Below, piece by piece: positions 26,513-38,195 of a stretch of DNA of 53,969 bases (position 1 is the stretch's first letter; every line of letters begins with the position of its first letter). The position numbers were made by a program, and so were the translations under genes. The notes beneath the pieces were generated by a model. That model made no database searches, was not told the origin of the DNA, and saw nothing but the letters and a program-made list of their open reading frames with translations. Origin of the DNA: an uncultured Agathobacter sp. (GTDB taxonomy: Bacteria > Bacillota > Clostridia > Lachnospirales > Lachnospiraceae); assembly GCA_934307695.1 (NCBI GenBank), contig CAKRCS010000013.1:1-53969 (forward strand), in the 5' to 3' direction.

Positions 26513-28372
26513 ATGGACAAATTTGTTGTCAACATTATCCATCGTCCAGAGATGGTTCCGGAGTATTCCGCAACTGTTACCGGACAGGGCAAGGAAGAGG
26601 ATATCGGAGACAAGAAGCTGATTTCTGAATCACTTGACATTTTCAAGACGCAGCAGAGACTGGCACATGAGAACGGACTTAAGGTTACGATCCAGATGAC
26701 CTACGCAGCTCTTTTTAATCAGGAAGCTGTTGAGATCGCAAAGCATGACCATGAAGTATACGGCGATGAGATCGCACTTTCTTTGCTCGGACTTCCTTGC
26801 GAGGAGTTCCGTGAGAAGTATAAGACCAAGGATTTCTGTATCTGGATGTTCTCGATGGAGGACAAGAAGGCGATCGTCAATGACGTTTTCGAGAAGTTCC
26901 ATGACGCATTCGGATTTTATCCGGAATCAACCGGTTCTTACTACATGGACGCAGATCTGACCAACTACATCAAGGAGCAGTACCCGATGGTTAAGTGTGC
27001 GGTTGCTACCTGCTGGGAAGAAGGACCGAAGGCATACCACACCTGCAACAACTCCTGGTACACATTATTCGATGGCGGCCCATGGGCACCGTGGATCCCT
27101 TCTAAGCAGAATACACATGCACCGGCTGCAAACGCAGCAGAGGACAGCGGAATCGTTGCAATCCCGCATCTTTCCCGTGACCTTATCGCATGCTACGACG
27201 GAAATGGCTCCAACTTCGGAACACATCCGCAGAACGTACTCCGTGGTATGATCTATGATACAAAGACCTGGGAGTATCCATACCTTTACAACCTGATCGA
27301 CCAGTATCGTGATCTTGAGAAGTATAACAACGGATATTCCTACAACATGATGTTCGTAGGACCGGGCTGGATGAACAAGATGGGACGCTGGGAGCAGCCG
27401 TATGAGCTTCTTCTTAAGTCTTATTCCGATGGCTGCGCTTACTACGGCAAGCTCAAGAAGGAAGGCAAGCTCGTTGATATGACCATGTCTGAGTTTGCAG
27501 ATTATTACAGAGAGAAGAAGGGCGTAAATGCCGGCAACTACAACGAGCCGGAGTGCGCACCTTGGAGAGATATCCTTTACGGATCTGACAAGCAGTTATT
27601 CTGGTACTGCGATCCATACATGAGAGCGTGTGTCAACATGGATCAGGGCGGTGCGATCGTAGATCTTCGTCCTTATGTTGCCAAGCTTGAGTGGCCGGTA
27701 GGAATCGGAACAAAGCATGTACAGGATGCTTCTTATCCATTCCTGATCCAGGAGAAGTACCGTGCAGGATACTTCACACACTACGCAGGAGCAGGTACTG
27801 TCCGCTCTGCTAAGCTCTCTTATCAGGGAGAGGAAGTTGACCTTTGCCTCTGCCCGACACACTGCCACTTCTCAGAGGAGATGATCGATGGCAAGAAGAA
27901 CCGTGTCCTTACCCTTGATCCGGTAGAGATCCAGTTCTACGGCGTAACCGTTAAGCTTCAGACAAAGGAATACTTTGAAGAAGGATCTTCCAGCATCAAG
28001 ATCGAGCGTAACATCTTAGAGATCAGTGATCCAAATGCAGAGATCTATCTTGATGAGTACATTACCGCATGCTACGGTACAACCGAGTATCCGGAGGATA
28101 TGACCGGCATCACCTTAAAGTGCGAGGGAGAGAACGAGCAGACCATCAATTACGAGTACAAGTGCCGCGATGCCAAGGTAGAGGGCGCAAGTGCAGTAAG
28201 TGCAGTGATCCCGGCGATCCAGACTAAGGTTTCCCTTACTCCGTCCGCAAAGGCATTGGGTTACGTTGAAGAGGGATATGCATTCTCACCAATGTTTAAG
28301 TTGGGATACAAGAAGAAGATTTCTGATAAGGAGGTATTTGCAACATGGCTCAACTTGGAAAAGGCAAATTAA
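26513..28372 (+). CDS. uncharacterised barrel protein of the galactoside locus (candidate new carbohydrate-active enzyme)
   Basis: About 619 residues if the ATG at 26513 (MDKFVVNIIHRPEMV, after GGAGGGAAAGA) is used; the upstream in-frame ATG at 26498 would add MEGKK. I do not recognise a named family. The first ~350 residues look like a (beta/alpha) barrel related in pattern to NodB deacetylases and GH38/GH57-type enzymes. Candidate active-site features are HDHEVYGDEIALS, YPESTGSYYMDADLTNYIKE and IPHLSRDLI. Aromatic-rich stretches (WYTLFDGGPWAPWIP) suit sugar binding. From about 390 to the end the sequence is beta-rich. No signal peptide, so cytosolic. Codon use suggests high expression. The promoter/operator at 26353-26408 ties it to GH42. 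Confidence 0.8.
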   Translation: MDKFVVNIIHRPEMVPEYSATVTGQGKEEDIGDKKLISESLDIFKTQQRLAHENGLKVTIQMTYAALFNQEAVEIAKHDHEVYGDEIALSLLGLPCEEFREKYKTKDFCIWMFSMEDKKAIVNDVFEKFHDAFGFYPESTGSYYMDADLTNYIKEQYPMVKCAVATCWEEGPKAYHTCNNSWYTLFDGGPWAPWIPSKQNTHAPAANAAEDSGIVAIPHLSRDLIACYDGNGSNFGTHPQNVLRGMIYDTKTWEYPYLYNLIDQYRDLEKYNNGYSYNMMFVGPGWMNKMGRWEQPYELLLKSYSDGCAYYGKLKKEGKLVDMTMSEFADYYREKKGVNAGNYNEPECAPWRDILYGSDKQLFWYCDPYMRACVNMDQGGAIVDLRPYVAKLEWPVGIGTKHVQDASYPFLIQEKYRAGYFTHYAGAGTVRSAKLSYQGEEVDLCLCPTHCHFSEEMIDGKKNRVLTLDPVEIQFYGVTVKLQTKEYFEEGSSSIKIERNILEISDPNAEIYLDEYITACYGTTEYPEDMTGITLKCEGENEQTINYEYKCRDAKVEGASAVSAVIPAIQTKVSLTPSAKALGYVEEGYAFSPMFKLGYKKKISDKEVFATWLNLEKAN

Positions 28373-28563
28373 ATTACAGATGTCCATCCTGCTTTATGCG
28401 AGACCTCGACATCGATATGTTCTATAACAAAGACACCGGTATTTACAGCTGCATCCGCTGCCAGTTCAGAGGAGACGAGGCGAAGGTACTTGAGTGGAAT
28501 GAAAAAGTAAGAGAGCGTTATGGCGCTATGTACGAGAGATTCGACAAGTTCGATTTCGATTAA
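28345..28563 (+). CDS. small zinc-ribbon protein overlapping the barrel gene
   Basis: Seventy-two residues. AAGGAGG lies upstream of the ATG, inside the last codons of the 624-residue gene, and the reading frames overlap by 28 bases, so translation is coupled. Four cysteines form a zinc ribbon: YRCPSCFMRD and YSCIRCQFRG, spaced by about 19 residues. The C-terminal third is a charged helix (KVLEWNEKVRERYGAMYERF) ending in an acidic/aromatic tail. It resembles short primase/RNA-polymerase-type ribbons only by cysteine spacing. Function unknown; the coupling suggests a partner or regulator of the barrel protein. Confidence 0.8.
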   Translation: MAQLGKGKLNYRCPSCFMRDLDIDMFYNKDTGIYSCIRCQFRGDEAKVLEWNEKVRERYGAMYERFDKFDFD

Positions 28564-28574
28564 ATTGAAGCAGG

Positions 28575-28618
28575 AAAGAGGCAGCCAGGCTGAAAAAACG
28601 CGGGACTGCCTCTTTTTT
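28575..28618 (+). terminator. terminator after the zinc-ribbon gene
   Basis: AAAGAGGCAG (28575-28584) pairs with CTGCCTCTTT, followed by a run of T. Confidence 0.85.
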
Positions 28619-28672
28619 TACTCTATACTTTAGAAGAAACCTTTGAATGCTAAGAAATGGAGATTCACTTTT

Positions 28673-32714
<4,042 letters not shown>

Positions 32715-32757
32715 TATGACCTTTTGAATACGATATAAATGAGACGAGGGAGAAAAT

Positions 32758-33867
32758 ATGAGTAAGTTTATCAAAGGAATGGATTTATCAACCTTACTTG
32801 AAGTTGAGCGCTGCGGCGGCAGGTTCTATGATCACGGCAGGGAGCGCGATCTGCTCGATATTATGAGAGACTATGACGTTGACACCATCCGGCTCCGTCT
32901 GTGGAATGATCCGAAATCCGAAGCCGGAGAGCCGTATGGAGCGGGCAACAACGATCTTTCCGAGACGATCGCGCTCGGAAAGCGTGTATCGGATGCGGGC
33001 TTTGGCGTGCTGCTCAATTTCCATTACAGCGATTTCTGGGCAGATCCGGGCAAGCAGATCAAGCCAAAGGCATGGGCTTCCTACGGTGTGGAGGAACTGG
33101 AGCAGGCAGTTTATGACTACACGAAGGATTCTCTTGTAAAGGTGCTGGATGCCGGTGTGAATGTCACCATGATCCAGGTCGGCAACGAGCTGTCAAACGG
33201 ACTGCTCTGGCCGGAGGGACAGGTGCCGAACTATGACAACATTGCACGTTTTGTAAGTGCCGGAATCCGCGCATGCCGCGAGGTAAAGGCAGATATCCCG
33301 CTTATGATCCATCTGGATAACGGCGGCAACAACGAGCTGTACCGCAGATGGTTTGACAATTATATGGAGCGTGGGGAGGACTTTGATTATATCGGAATGT
33401 CCTATTATCCGTTCTGGCACGGAAGTCTGGACCAGCTCGAATATAACATGAACGACATTGCCGCACGCTACGGCAAGGATATTATCGTAGCCGAGGTATC
33501 CATGGGCTTTACGATGGAGGACTACAAGGACTACGAGAAGCTGTCCGACAGTGAGCGTAAGGGCTATGCAACCCGCCCGGCACTTGTCGAGAAGATCGAT
33601 TATCCAATGACGATCGAAGGTCAGACCGATTTTACCAAGGACTTTTTGAACCGTGTGGCAAATGTCTGCGGCAATCACGGCGTGGGCTTCTTCTGGTGGG
33701 AGCCGGCATGGATTCCGGTACCGGGAAGCGGATGGGCGACACCGGCTTCCTTAGAGTATATGAAAGATCCGGGACCGTGTGGTAATGAATGGGCGAATCA
33801 GGCGCTGTTTGATTACGATGGAAATATCCTTCCGGCGTTTGATGTGATCCGCGATTTTAAGAAGTAA
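32758..33867 (+). CDS. GH53 endo-beta-1,4-galactanase, apparently cytosolic
   Basis: A 369-residue GH53 enzyme. The barrel begins MSKFIKGMDLSTLLEVERCG. Landmarks are VDTIRLRLWNDP, LNFHYSDFWADPGKQ, the acid/base Glu144 in MIQVGNELSNGLL, the nucleophile Glu246 in IIVAEVSMGF, and FFWWEPAWIPVPGSGW near the end. GH53 normally cleaves arabinogalactan I backbones outside the cell, but no signal peptide is present here. It likely trims imported galacto-oligosaccharides for GH2 and GH42. It follows GH2 by 43 bases and ends the operon at the terminator 33872-33917. Confidence 0.93.
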   Translation: MSKFIKGMDLSTLLEVERCGGRFYDHGRERDLLDIMRDYDVDTIRLRLWNDPKSEAGEPYGAGNNDLSETIALGKRVSDAGFGVLLNFHYSDFWADPGKQIKPKAWASYGVEELEQAVYDYTKDSLVKVLDAGVNVTMIQVGNELSNGLLWPEGQVPNYDNIARFVSAGIRACREVKADIPLMIHLDNGGNNELYRRWFDNYMERGEDFDYIGMSYYPFWHGSLDQLEYNMNDIAARYGKDIIVAEVSMGFTMEDYKDYEKLSDSERKGYATRPALVEKIDYPMTIEGQTDFTKDFLNRVANVCGNHGVGFFWWEPAWIPVPGSGWATPASLEYMKDPGPCGNEWANQALFDYDGNILPAFDVIRDFKK

Positions 33868-33871
33868 TGCG

Positions 33872-33917
33872 AAGGCAGGGAGTGCAGGACAAATGGTTTT
33901 GCACGCCCTGCCTTTTT
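33872..33917 (+). terminator. terminator after GH53
   Basis: AAGGCAGGG plus TGCA pairs with TGCA plus CCCTGCCTT, ending in TTTTT. The stem is interrupted by small mismatches. Confidence 0.85.
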
Positions 33918-33918
33918 A

Positions 33919-34248
33919 CTTTATAGGATTAGGGTGTCAAAAGGTGGTTTTACATTTTTTGATTGGCAAATTGCACAAAGCTGAACCTTGTTTTGTTCCG
34001 ATGTCCGAAAATAAGAAAATCTAAGTCTGCCTGAGTTAGGTTGTATCAGAGGAACGTGTACGCCTTAAACGCCCCGTCCATGGGGCGTTAAGACTTTTGC
34101 TGCCGTCCTTGGCAGCAAACCACTATGCATTGACAGGCAGATTAAGATTTACTAATTTTCTCCCAAAGTCACAAAAAAGGTTCTGCTTTGTGCAATTTGC
34201 CAGCCATTAAGTTTTGAATCACCTTTTGATACCCTAATCTTTATAGGA
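33919..34248. mobile_element. foldback MITE-like element with 10-bp flanking repeats
   Basis: A 310-bp element (33929-34238) is flanked by the direct repeat CTTTATAGGA (33919-33928 and 34239-34248). Its ends are inverted: TTAGGGTGTCAAAAGGTG on the left and CACCTTTTGATACCCTAA on the right, 17 of 18 bases. The inversion continues inward imperfectly for about 110 bases on each arm (GGCAAATTGCACAAAGC on the left against GCTTTGTGCAATTTGCC on the right, and TCTGCCTG against CAGGCAGA). No open reading frame of note is inside. It fills the gap between the galactan operon and the metal operon. This is the expected structure of a non-autonomous transposable element with target duplication. Confidence 0.75.
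34064..34119. repeat. twin hairpins with shared CCGTCCWTGG loop at the element centre
   Basis: AACGCCCC-GTCCAT-GGGGCGTT (34068-34089) and TTTGCTGCC-GTCCTT-GGCAGCAAA (34096-34119) are adjacent perfect hairpins. Stems differ in sequence but loops are nearly identical, which suggests selection on structure plus loop. Confidence 0.7.
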
Positions 34249-34322
34249 AATTTCTTGACCGGTTATGTTGGCGCACCTTTTTTAAGAAAGAAAAGATTTT
34301 TTAGAAATCTCAGTTTTATGGA

Positions 34323-34380
34323 TTGACAATCGATACAGGAGTGCTATACTACAATCAAACATATGAATAAATGCTCATAT
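34323..34380 (+). promoter_or_regulatory. metal operon promoter with ArsR/SmtB-type operator
   Basis: TTGACA (34323-34328), 16 bases, TATACT (34345-34350). ATATGAATAAATGCTCATAT (34361-34380) is an imperfect palindrome of the ATATGAn(8)TCATAT form bound by ArsR/SmtB/CadC sensors. It lies just downstream of the start of transcription. The ArsR gene at 36709 is the natural binder. Confidence 0.75.
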
Positions 34381-34414
34381 ATTGTAGAAAGAATAGAAAA
34401 AGGAGACTGCTATT

Positions 34415-34633
34415 ATGAAGAAATCTTATGAAATCGAAGTTGACTGCGCAAATTGTGCAAACAAAATGGAGGAGGCTGCTGCCAACACACCGGGCGTTAA
34501 GAGCGCAAATGTAAACTTCATGGCACTTAAGATGAACGTTGAGTTTGAGGACGGACAGGATCCGAAGAAGGTTATGGAAGCTGTACTTGCGAACTGCAAG
34601 AAGGTTGAGGATGACTGCGAGATCTTCTTCTAA
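34415..34633 (+). CDS. stand-alone heavy-metal-associated (HMA) domain protein
   Basis: A 72-residue ferredoxin-like metallochaperone. AAAAGGAG precedes the start. The metal loop is VDCANCANKME with Cys11 and Cys14, replacing the GMTCxxC of copper chaperones; an acidic residue before the first Cys is typical of Zn/Cd-handling domains. Two further cysteines lie near the C-terminus (LANCKKVEDDCEIFF). The downstream P-type ATPase lacks the N-terminal HMA domain most relatives carry, so this protein probably supplies that domain in trans. Confidence 0.88.
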   Translation: MKKSYEIEVDCANCANKMEEAAANTPGVKSANVNFMALKMNVEFEDGQDPKKVMEAVLANCKKVEDDCEIFF

Positions 34634-34725
34634 GATAAGAAGATTCCGTTTCTGATCGACAGGAACTAATTTGGTTATGAAAAAAAGCCTGCTTCTAGCT
34701 GAATGCAGGCATGAGGTGAACCACT

Positions 34726-36633
34726 ATGAACAAGAAGCAAAAAAAGATGTTCAAACGTATCATTGCAGCGACGGTCATGATGATCGTGCTGAAGATAGCT
34801 GGCAGCTTTATTTCATTTGATAAGATCCCGCTCGGCAATTTCTTGCTATTTGCCCTGTATATGGTGCCATATCTTACGATCGGACACGATATCCTAAGAA
34901 AGGCATGGAAGGGAATACGCAACCATCAGGTATTCGACGAGAACTTCCTTATGGCAGTCGCAACCGTTGGCGCGATCATTGTAGCGCTTGTCGAAAGCGG
35001 CGATTATACAGAAGCGATCGCGGTTATGCTGTTCTACCAGATCGGCGAGCTGTTCCAGAGCATTGCGGTCGGAAAGAGCCGCAAGAACATCAGCGAGCTT
35101 ATGGATATCCGCCCGGACTACGCCAATATCGAGGTTGACGGACAGTTACAGCAGGTAACACCGGATGAGGTTGCCATCGGTTCTGTTATCGTGGTTCAGC
35201 CGGGTGAGAAGGTTCCGATCGACGGCGTGGTGGAGGAAGGTACTTCCACCTTAAATACAAGTGCCTTGACCGGAGAGAGTCTTCCGCGTGAGGTGCAGGC
35301 GGGGGATGAGATCATCAGCGGCTGCATCAATATGTCCGGACTTTTACGCATCCGTACCACCAAGGCGTTTGGCGAGTCGACCGTATCCAAGATACTGGAT
35401 CTGGTTGAAAATTCCAGCTCCAAGAAATCACGTTCCGAGAACTTTATCTCAAAATTTGCAAAGTATTATACCCCGGCAGTATGTTATTCCGCACTGGTGT
35501 TAGCTTTTTTGCCGCCGATCGTAAATCTGTTCATCGGCAATTCACCGGAGTTTGGAACGTGGGTATACCGTGCGCTTACCTTTCTTGTAACAAGCTGTCC
35601 GTGTGCGCTGGTCATCAGTATTCCACTTAGCTTTTTCGCAGGAATCGGTGGAGCAAGCCATGAGGGCGTGCTGATCAAGGGATCGAATTATCTGGAGACA
35701 CTGGCACAGACCAAGTATGTGGTCTTTGACAAGACCGGTACAATGACGCAGGGCGTTTTTGAGGTGAGCGACATTGCAAGCAGGGATCTGCCGGATGAGC
35801 AGGTGCTTGCGTATGCAGCGCTTGCGGAGAGCTTTTCTTCACATCCGATCAGCAAGAGCTTACAGAAGGCATATAAAAAGCCGATCGACCAGAACCGTGT
35901 GACCGAGGTGGAAGAAATCAGCGGTCATGGTGTTACGGCAAAGGTTGATGGCGTACCGGTTGCTGTCGGTAACGACAAGCTGATGCGAAGCCTTGGACTT
36001 TCCTATGACATCTGCGACAAGACCGGTACGATCGTGTATGTGGCAGTCAACGGAAAATACGAGGGCTACATCCTGATCTCAGATCTTTTGAAGCCGACCG
36101 CTAAGGATGCGATCCGCGCACTTCACAAGGGTGGTATCAAGAAAACGGTTATGCTTACCGGTGACCGTGCAGCAGTTGCCAATCAGGTTGCAGGCGAGCT
36201 TGGTGTCGATGAGGTATATAGCGAGCTGCTTCCGGCGGATAAGGTAGCAAAGGTTGAGGAGCTGATAGACAAAAAGGGCGCGAAGGAGAAACTTGCGTTT
36301 GTCGGTGACGGTATCAATGACGCGCCGGTACTTTCTCGCGCAGATATTGGTATTGCGATGGGAGCGCTTGGCTCGGATGCCGCGATCGAGGCTGCGGATA
36401 TCGTGCTTATGGATGATGATCCGCTTAAGATCTCAAAGGCGATCAGGATTTCCCGCAAATGCTTGCGCATCGTCTACGAGAACACCTACTTTGCAATCGG
36501 AATCAAGCTGCTTTGCTTAGTGCTCGTTGCACTTGGATATGCAAACATGTGGTTCGCAATCTTTGCGGATGTCGGAGTAATGGTTATTGCAGTTGTCAAT
36601 GCGATCCGCGCACTTTTTGTTAAGAAGCTCTGA
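34726..36633 (+). CDS. P1B-type heavy metal-exporting ATPase (Cd/Zn/Pb type)
   Basis: A 635-residue pump without an N-terminal metal-binding domain. Features in order: TGES (182-185, actuator), CPC (291-293, intramembrane metal site), phosphorylation site DKTGT (335-339), HP locus SSHPIS (372-377), MLTGDR and GDGIND (527-532). The C-terminal membrane pair carries the DVGVMVI segment seen in Zn/Cd pumps. It expels divalent soft metals using ATP. A second DKTGT occurs at 431-435 in the nucleotide-binding domain, by sequence coincidence. It lies between the HMA gene and the ArsR sensor. Confidence 0.94.
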   Translation: MNKKQKKMFKRIIAATVMMIVLKIAGSFISFDKIPLGNFLLFALYMVPYLTIGHDILRKAWKGIRNHQVFDENFLMAVATVGAIIVALVESGDYTEAIAVMLFYQIGELFQSIAVGKSRKNISELMDIRPDYANIEVDGQLQQVTPDEVAIGSVIVVQPGEKVPIDGVVEEGTSTLNTSALTGESLPREVQAGDEIISGCINMSGLLRIRTTKAFGESTVSKILDLVENSSSKKSRSENFISKFAKYYTPAVCYSALVLAFLPPIVNLFIGNSPEFGTWVYRALTFLVTSCPCALVISIPLSFFAGIGGASHEGVLIKGSNYLETLAQTKYVVFDKTGTMTQGVFEVSDIASRDLPDEQVLAYAALAESFSSHPISKSLQKAYKKPIDQNRVTEVEEISGHGVTAKVDGVPVAVGNDKLMRSLGLSYDICDKTGTIVYVAVNGKYEGYILISDLLKPTAKDAIRALHKGGIKKTVMLTGDRAAVANQVAGELGVDEVYSELLPADKVAKVEELIDKKGAKEKLAFVGDGINDAPVLSRADIGIAMGALGSDAAIEAADIVLMDDDPLKISKAIRISRKCLRIVYENTYFAIGIKLLCLVLVALGYANMWFAIFADVGVMVIAVVNAIRALFVKKL

Positions 36634-36708
36634 TACCGGAAAAGGTCATTAAATGCAGGCAGAGCCGGAATGCAAAATGTGTAAAAAGGATAGGCAGGAC
36701 GAGATTAG

Positions 36709-37095
36709 ATGGAGAACGTAAGTATGAGAGAGGATAATTATGCGGACGTAGAGTGCTGCGAGACAACCGAGACACATGCAGAGCTTTTAAAGATCGTAAG
36801 AGATACGCTGCCGGAGGAGACGCAGCTTTATGATCTGGCGGAGCTGTTTAAGGTATTCGGAGATTCCACCCGGATCCGTATTCTGTTTGTACTGTTTGAG
36901 GCAGAGGTCTGTGTGTGCGATCTCGCGGAGGCGCTTAACATGACGCAATCAGCGATTTCCCACCAGCTTCGTATCTTAAAGCAGAGCAAGCTGGTAAAGA
37001 GCCGCAGGGAAGGAAAATCAATTTTCTATTCCCTTGCGGATGACCATGTAAGGTCCATCATCAATCAGGGACTGGAGCATGTGGAAGAGGATTAA
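36709..37095 (+). CDS. ArsR/SmtB-family metal-sensing repressor (CadC-like)
   Basis: A 128-residue winged-helix regulator. The N-terminal extension has a cysteine pair (Cys16-Cys17 in DVECCETTE) and the alpha-3 helix has the metal motif EVCVCDLAEAL (Cys68, Cys70), as in CadC-type Cd/Pb/Zn sensors. The DNA-recognition helix is MTQSAISHQLRILKQ, followed by the wing KSRREGKSIFYSL. Metal binding would release the operator at 34361-34380 and derepress the HMA-ATPase-arsR operon. Confidence 0.93.
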   Translation: MENVSMREDNYADVECCETTETHAELLKIVRDTLPEETQLYDLAELFKVFGDSTRIRILFVLFEAEVCVCDLAEALNMTQSAISHQLRILKQSKLVKSRREGKSIFYSLADDHVRSIINQGLEHVEED

Positions 37096-37113
37096 GATTT
37101 CAAAAAATAAAAA

Positions 37114-37155
37114 GGAAAGCCGCAGAACCAAGGAACACTTGGAACTGCGGCTTCC
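37114..37155 (+). terminator. hairpin after the arsR gene
   Basis: GGAAAGCCGCAG pairs with CTGCGGCTTCC and an inner CCAAG/CTTGG extends it. The T-tract is poor (TTCCTG), so termination may be partial. Confidence 0.6.
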
Positions 37156-37166
37156 TGTGCTATAAT
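37139..37166 (+). promoter_or_regulatory. promoter of the lipoprotein gene, embedded in the hairpin
   Basis: TTGGAA (37139-37144), 16 bases, TATAAT (37161-37166). The -35 and spacer form the 3' arm of the preceding hairpin. Confidence 0.55.
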
Positions 37167-37249
37167 AAATCATTAGATGGATGTTGTGATTTCGGGAGTT
37201 CGCAGAACGGAGAAATCACGATTATATATATAAGGGGGAGGTTCAGTAT

Positions 37250-38140
37250 ATGAACGGAAGAAACAAAGCATATGCCGTGCTTGTGGTGGGAGCGATGATA
37301 CTGTCGTTGATGGCATGTGCAGACAGCGATTACGACTTTGCTGCTTATGACGATTCGCTTGGATCTGCAAACAGGCTGGAGGGTACGACCATGATCGTAT
37401 CTGTTTTTGCGGATGACATTCATTACAAGTGGGATCAGGAGTTGGAAGCGGATCAACAGACGATCGCGGATATTGATACCTATCTTGGCATTGCAACCGA
37501 TTATCTGACAGGGGCGGCAGCGGAATATGGAAAGGAAGCCGACTTTGTATATGATTTCAAGGAGCATGAGGATCTGGCGTATTTTACCACGTTTGATGTG
37601 GATACGACGCTGGAGGGATGTGCTGATGCGGAAGATTCGATGAACCGGTTTATATCGGAGCAGGTTGACTCCGATGCGCTGCGACGCAAATATAAGGCGG
37701 ATAATATCATCTATTTTATGTTCATCAATACGGATGAAGAGAGCACAGGATACTCCTGTACGCGCAATTTTTACGAGGGAATGCCGTATCCTTATGAGGT
37801 CGTGTTCATGTACAATATTGATTCTGGTGTTAAGAATTGCCCTGCGGTATACGCGCATGAGATGCTGCATGCCTACGGTGCGCCGGATCTGTATTACGAG
37901 GATACGGAGTATGGGCTTAGCGCTGAATTTTTAGATTACGTCAGCACGGATATGGCAAACGATATCATGTACTATTGCAGCGATATGGAGACCGGTGAGT
38001 ATGTGTACGACAGGGTTACGAATGAACTGAGTGAGCTGGATGCGTATTATGCCGGGCTTACGGACGAATGCCCGCTTGTGGAGCAGTTTCATCTGAAGGA
38101 GAGCCAGCACATTACACATGCGAGGGAACTGGCAGAATAA
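37250..38140 (+). CDS. putative metzincin-like metalloprotease lipoprotein
   Basis: A 296-residue lipoprotein. The signal peptide ends in lipobox LMAC (Cys23), so the protein is anchored outside the membrane. The zinc motif is HEMLHAYGAPD (His203, Glu204, His207, then Asp213), matching HExxHxxGxxD, the metzincin-type motif with aspartate as third ligand (as in snapalysin). An aspartate/tyrosine-rich segment follows. Several cysteines (about 124, 170, 197, 243) could form disulfides. AGGGGGAGG precedes the start. I do not recognise the family; a secreted protease role is inferred from the motif. The polysaccharide deacetylase gene follows. Confidence 0.7.
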   Translation: MNGRNKAYAVLVVGAMILSLMACADSDYDFAAYDDSLGSANRLEGTTMIVSVFADDIHYKWDQELEADQQTIADIDTYLGIATDYLTGAAAEYGKEADFVYDFKEHEDLAYFTTFDVDTTLEGCADAEDSMNRFISEQVDSDALRRKYKADNIIYFMFINTDEESTGYSCTRNFYEGMPYPYEVVFMYNIDSGVKNCPAVYAHEMLHAYGAPDLYYEDTEYGLSAEFLDYVSTDMANDIMYYCSDMETGEYVYDRVTNELSELDAYYAGLTDECPLVEQFHLKESQHITHARELAE

Positions 38141-38195
38141 AATACAGAGTGACATACAGAAAAAATATCCGCATAAAGTATTATGAAGTATAAAT

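Noticed and set aside
33919..34248. Retron msr/msd-like RNA
   Set aside because: Paired hairpins and inverted ends recall retron RNAs, but no reverse transcriptase gene lies nearby and the flanking direct repeats fit a transposable element better.
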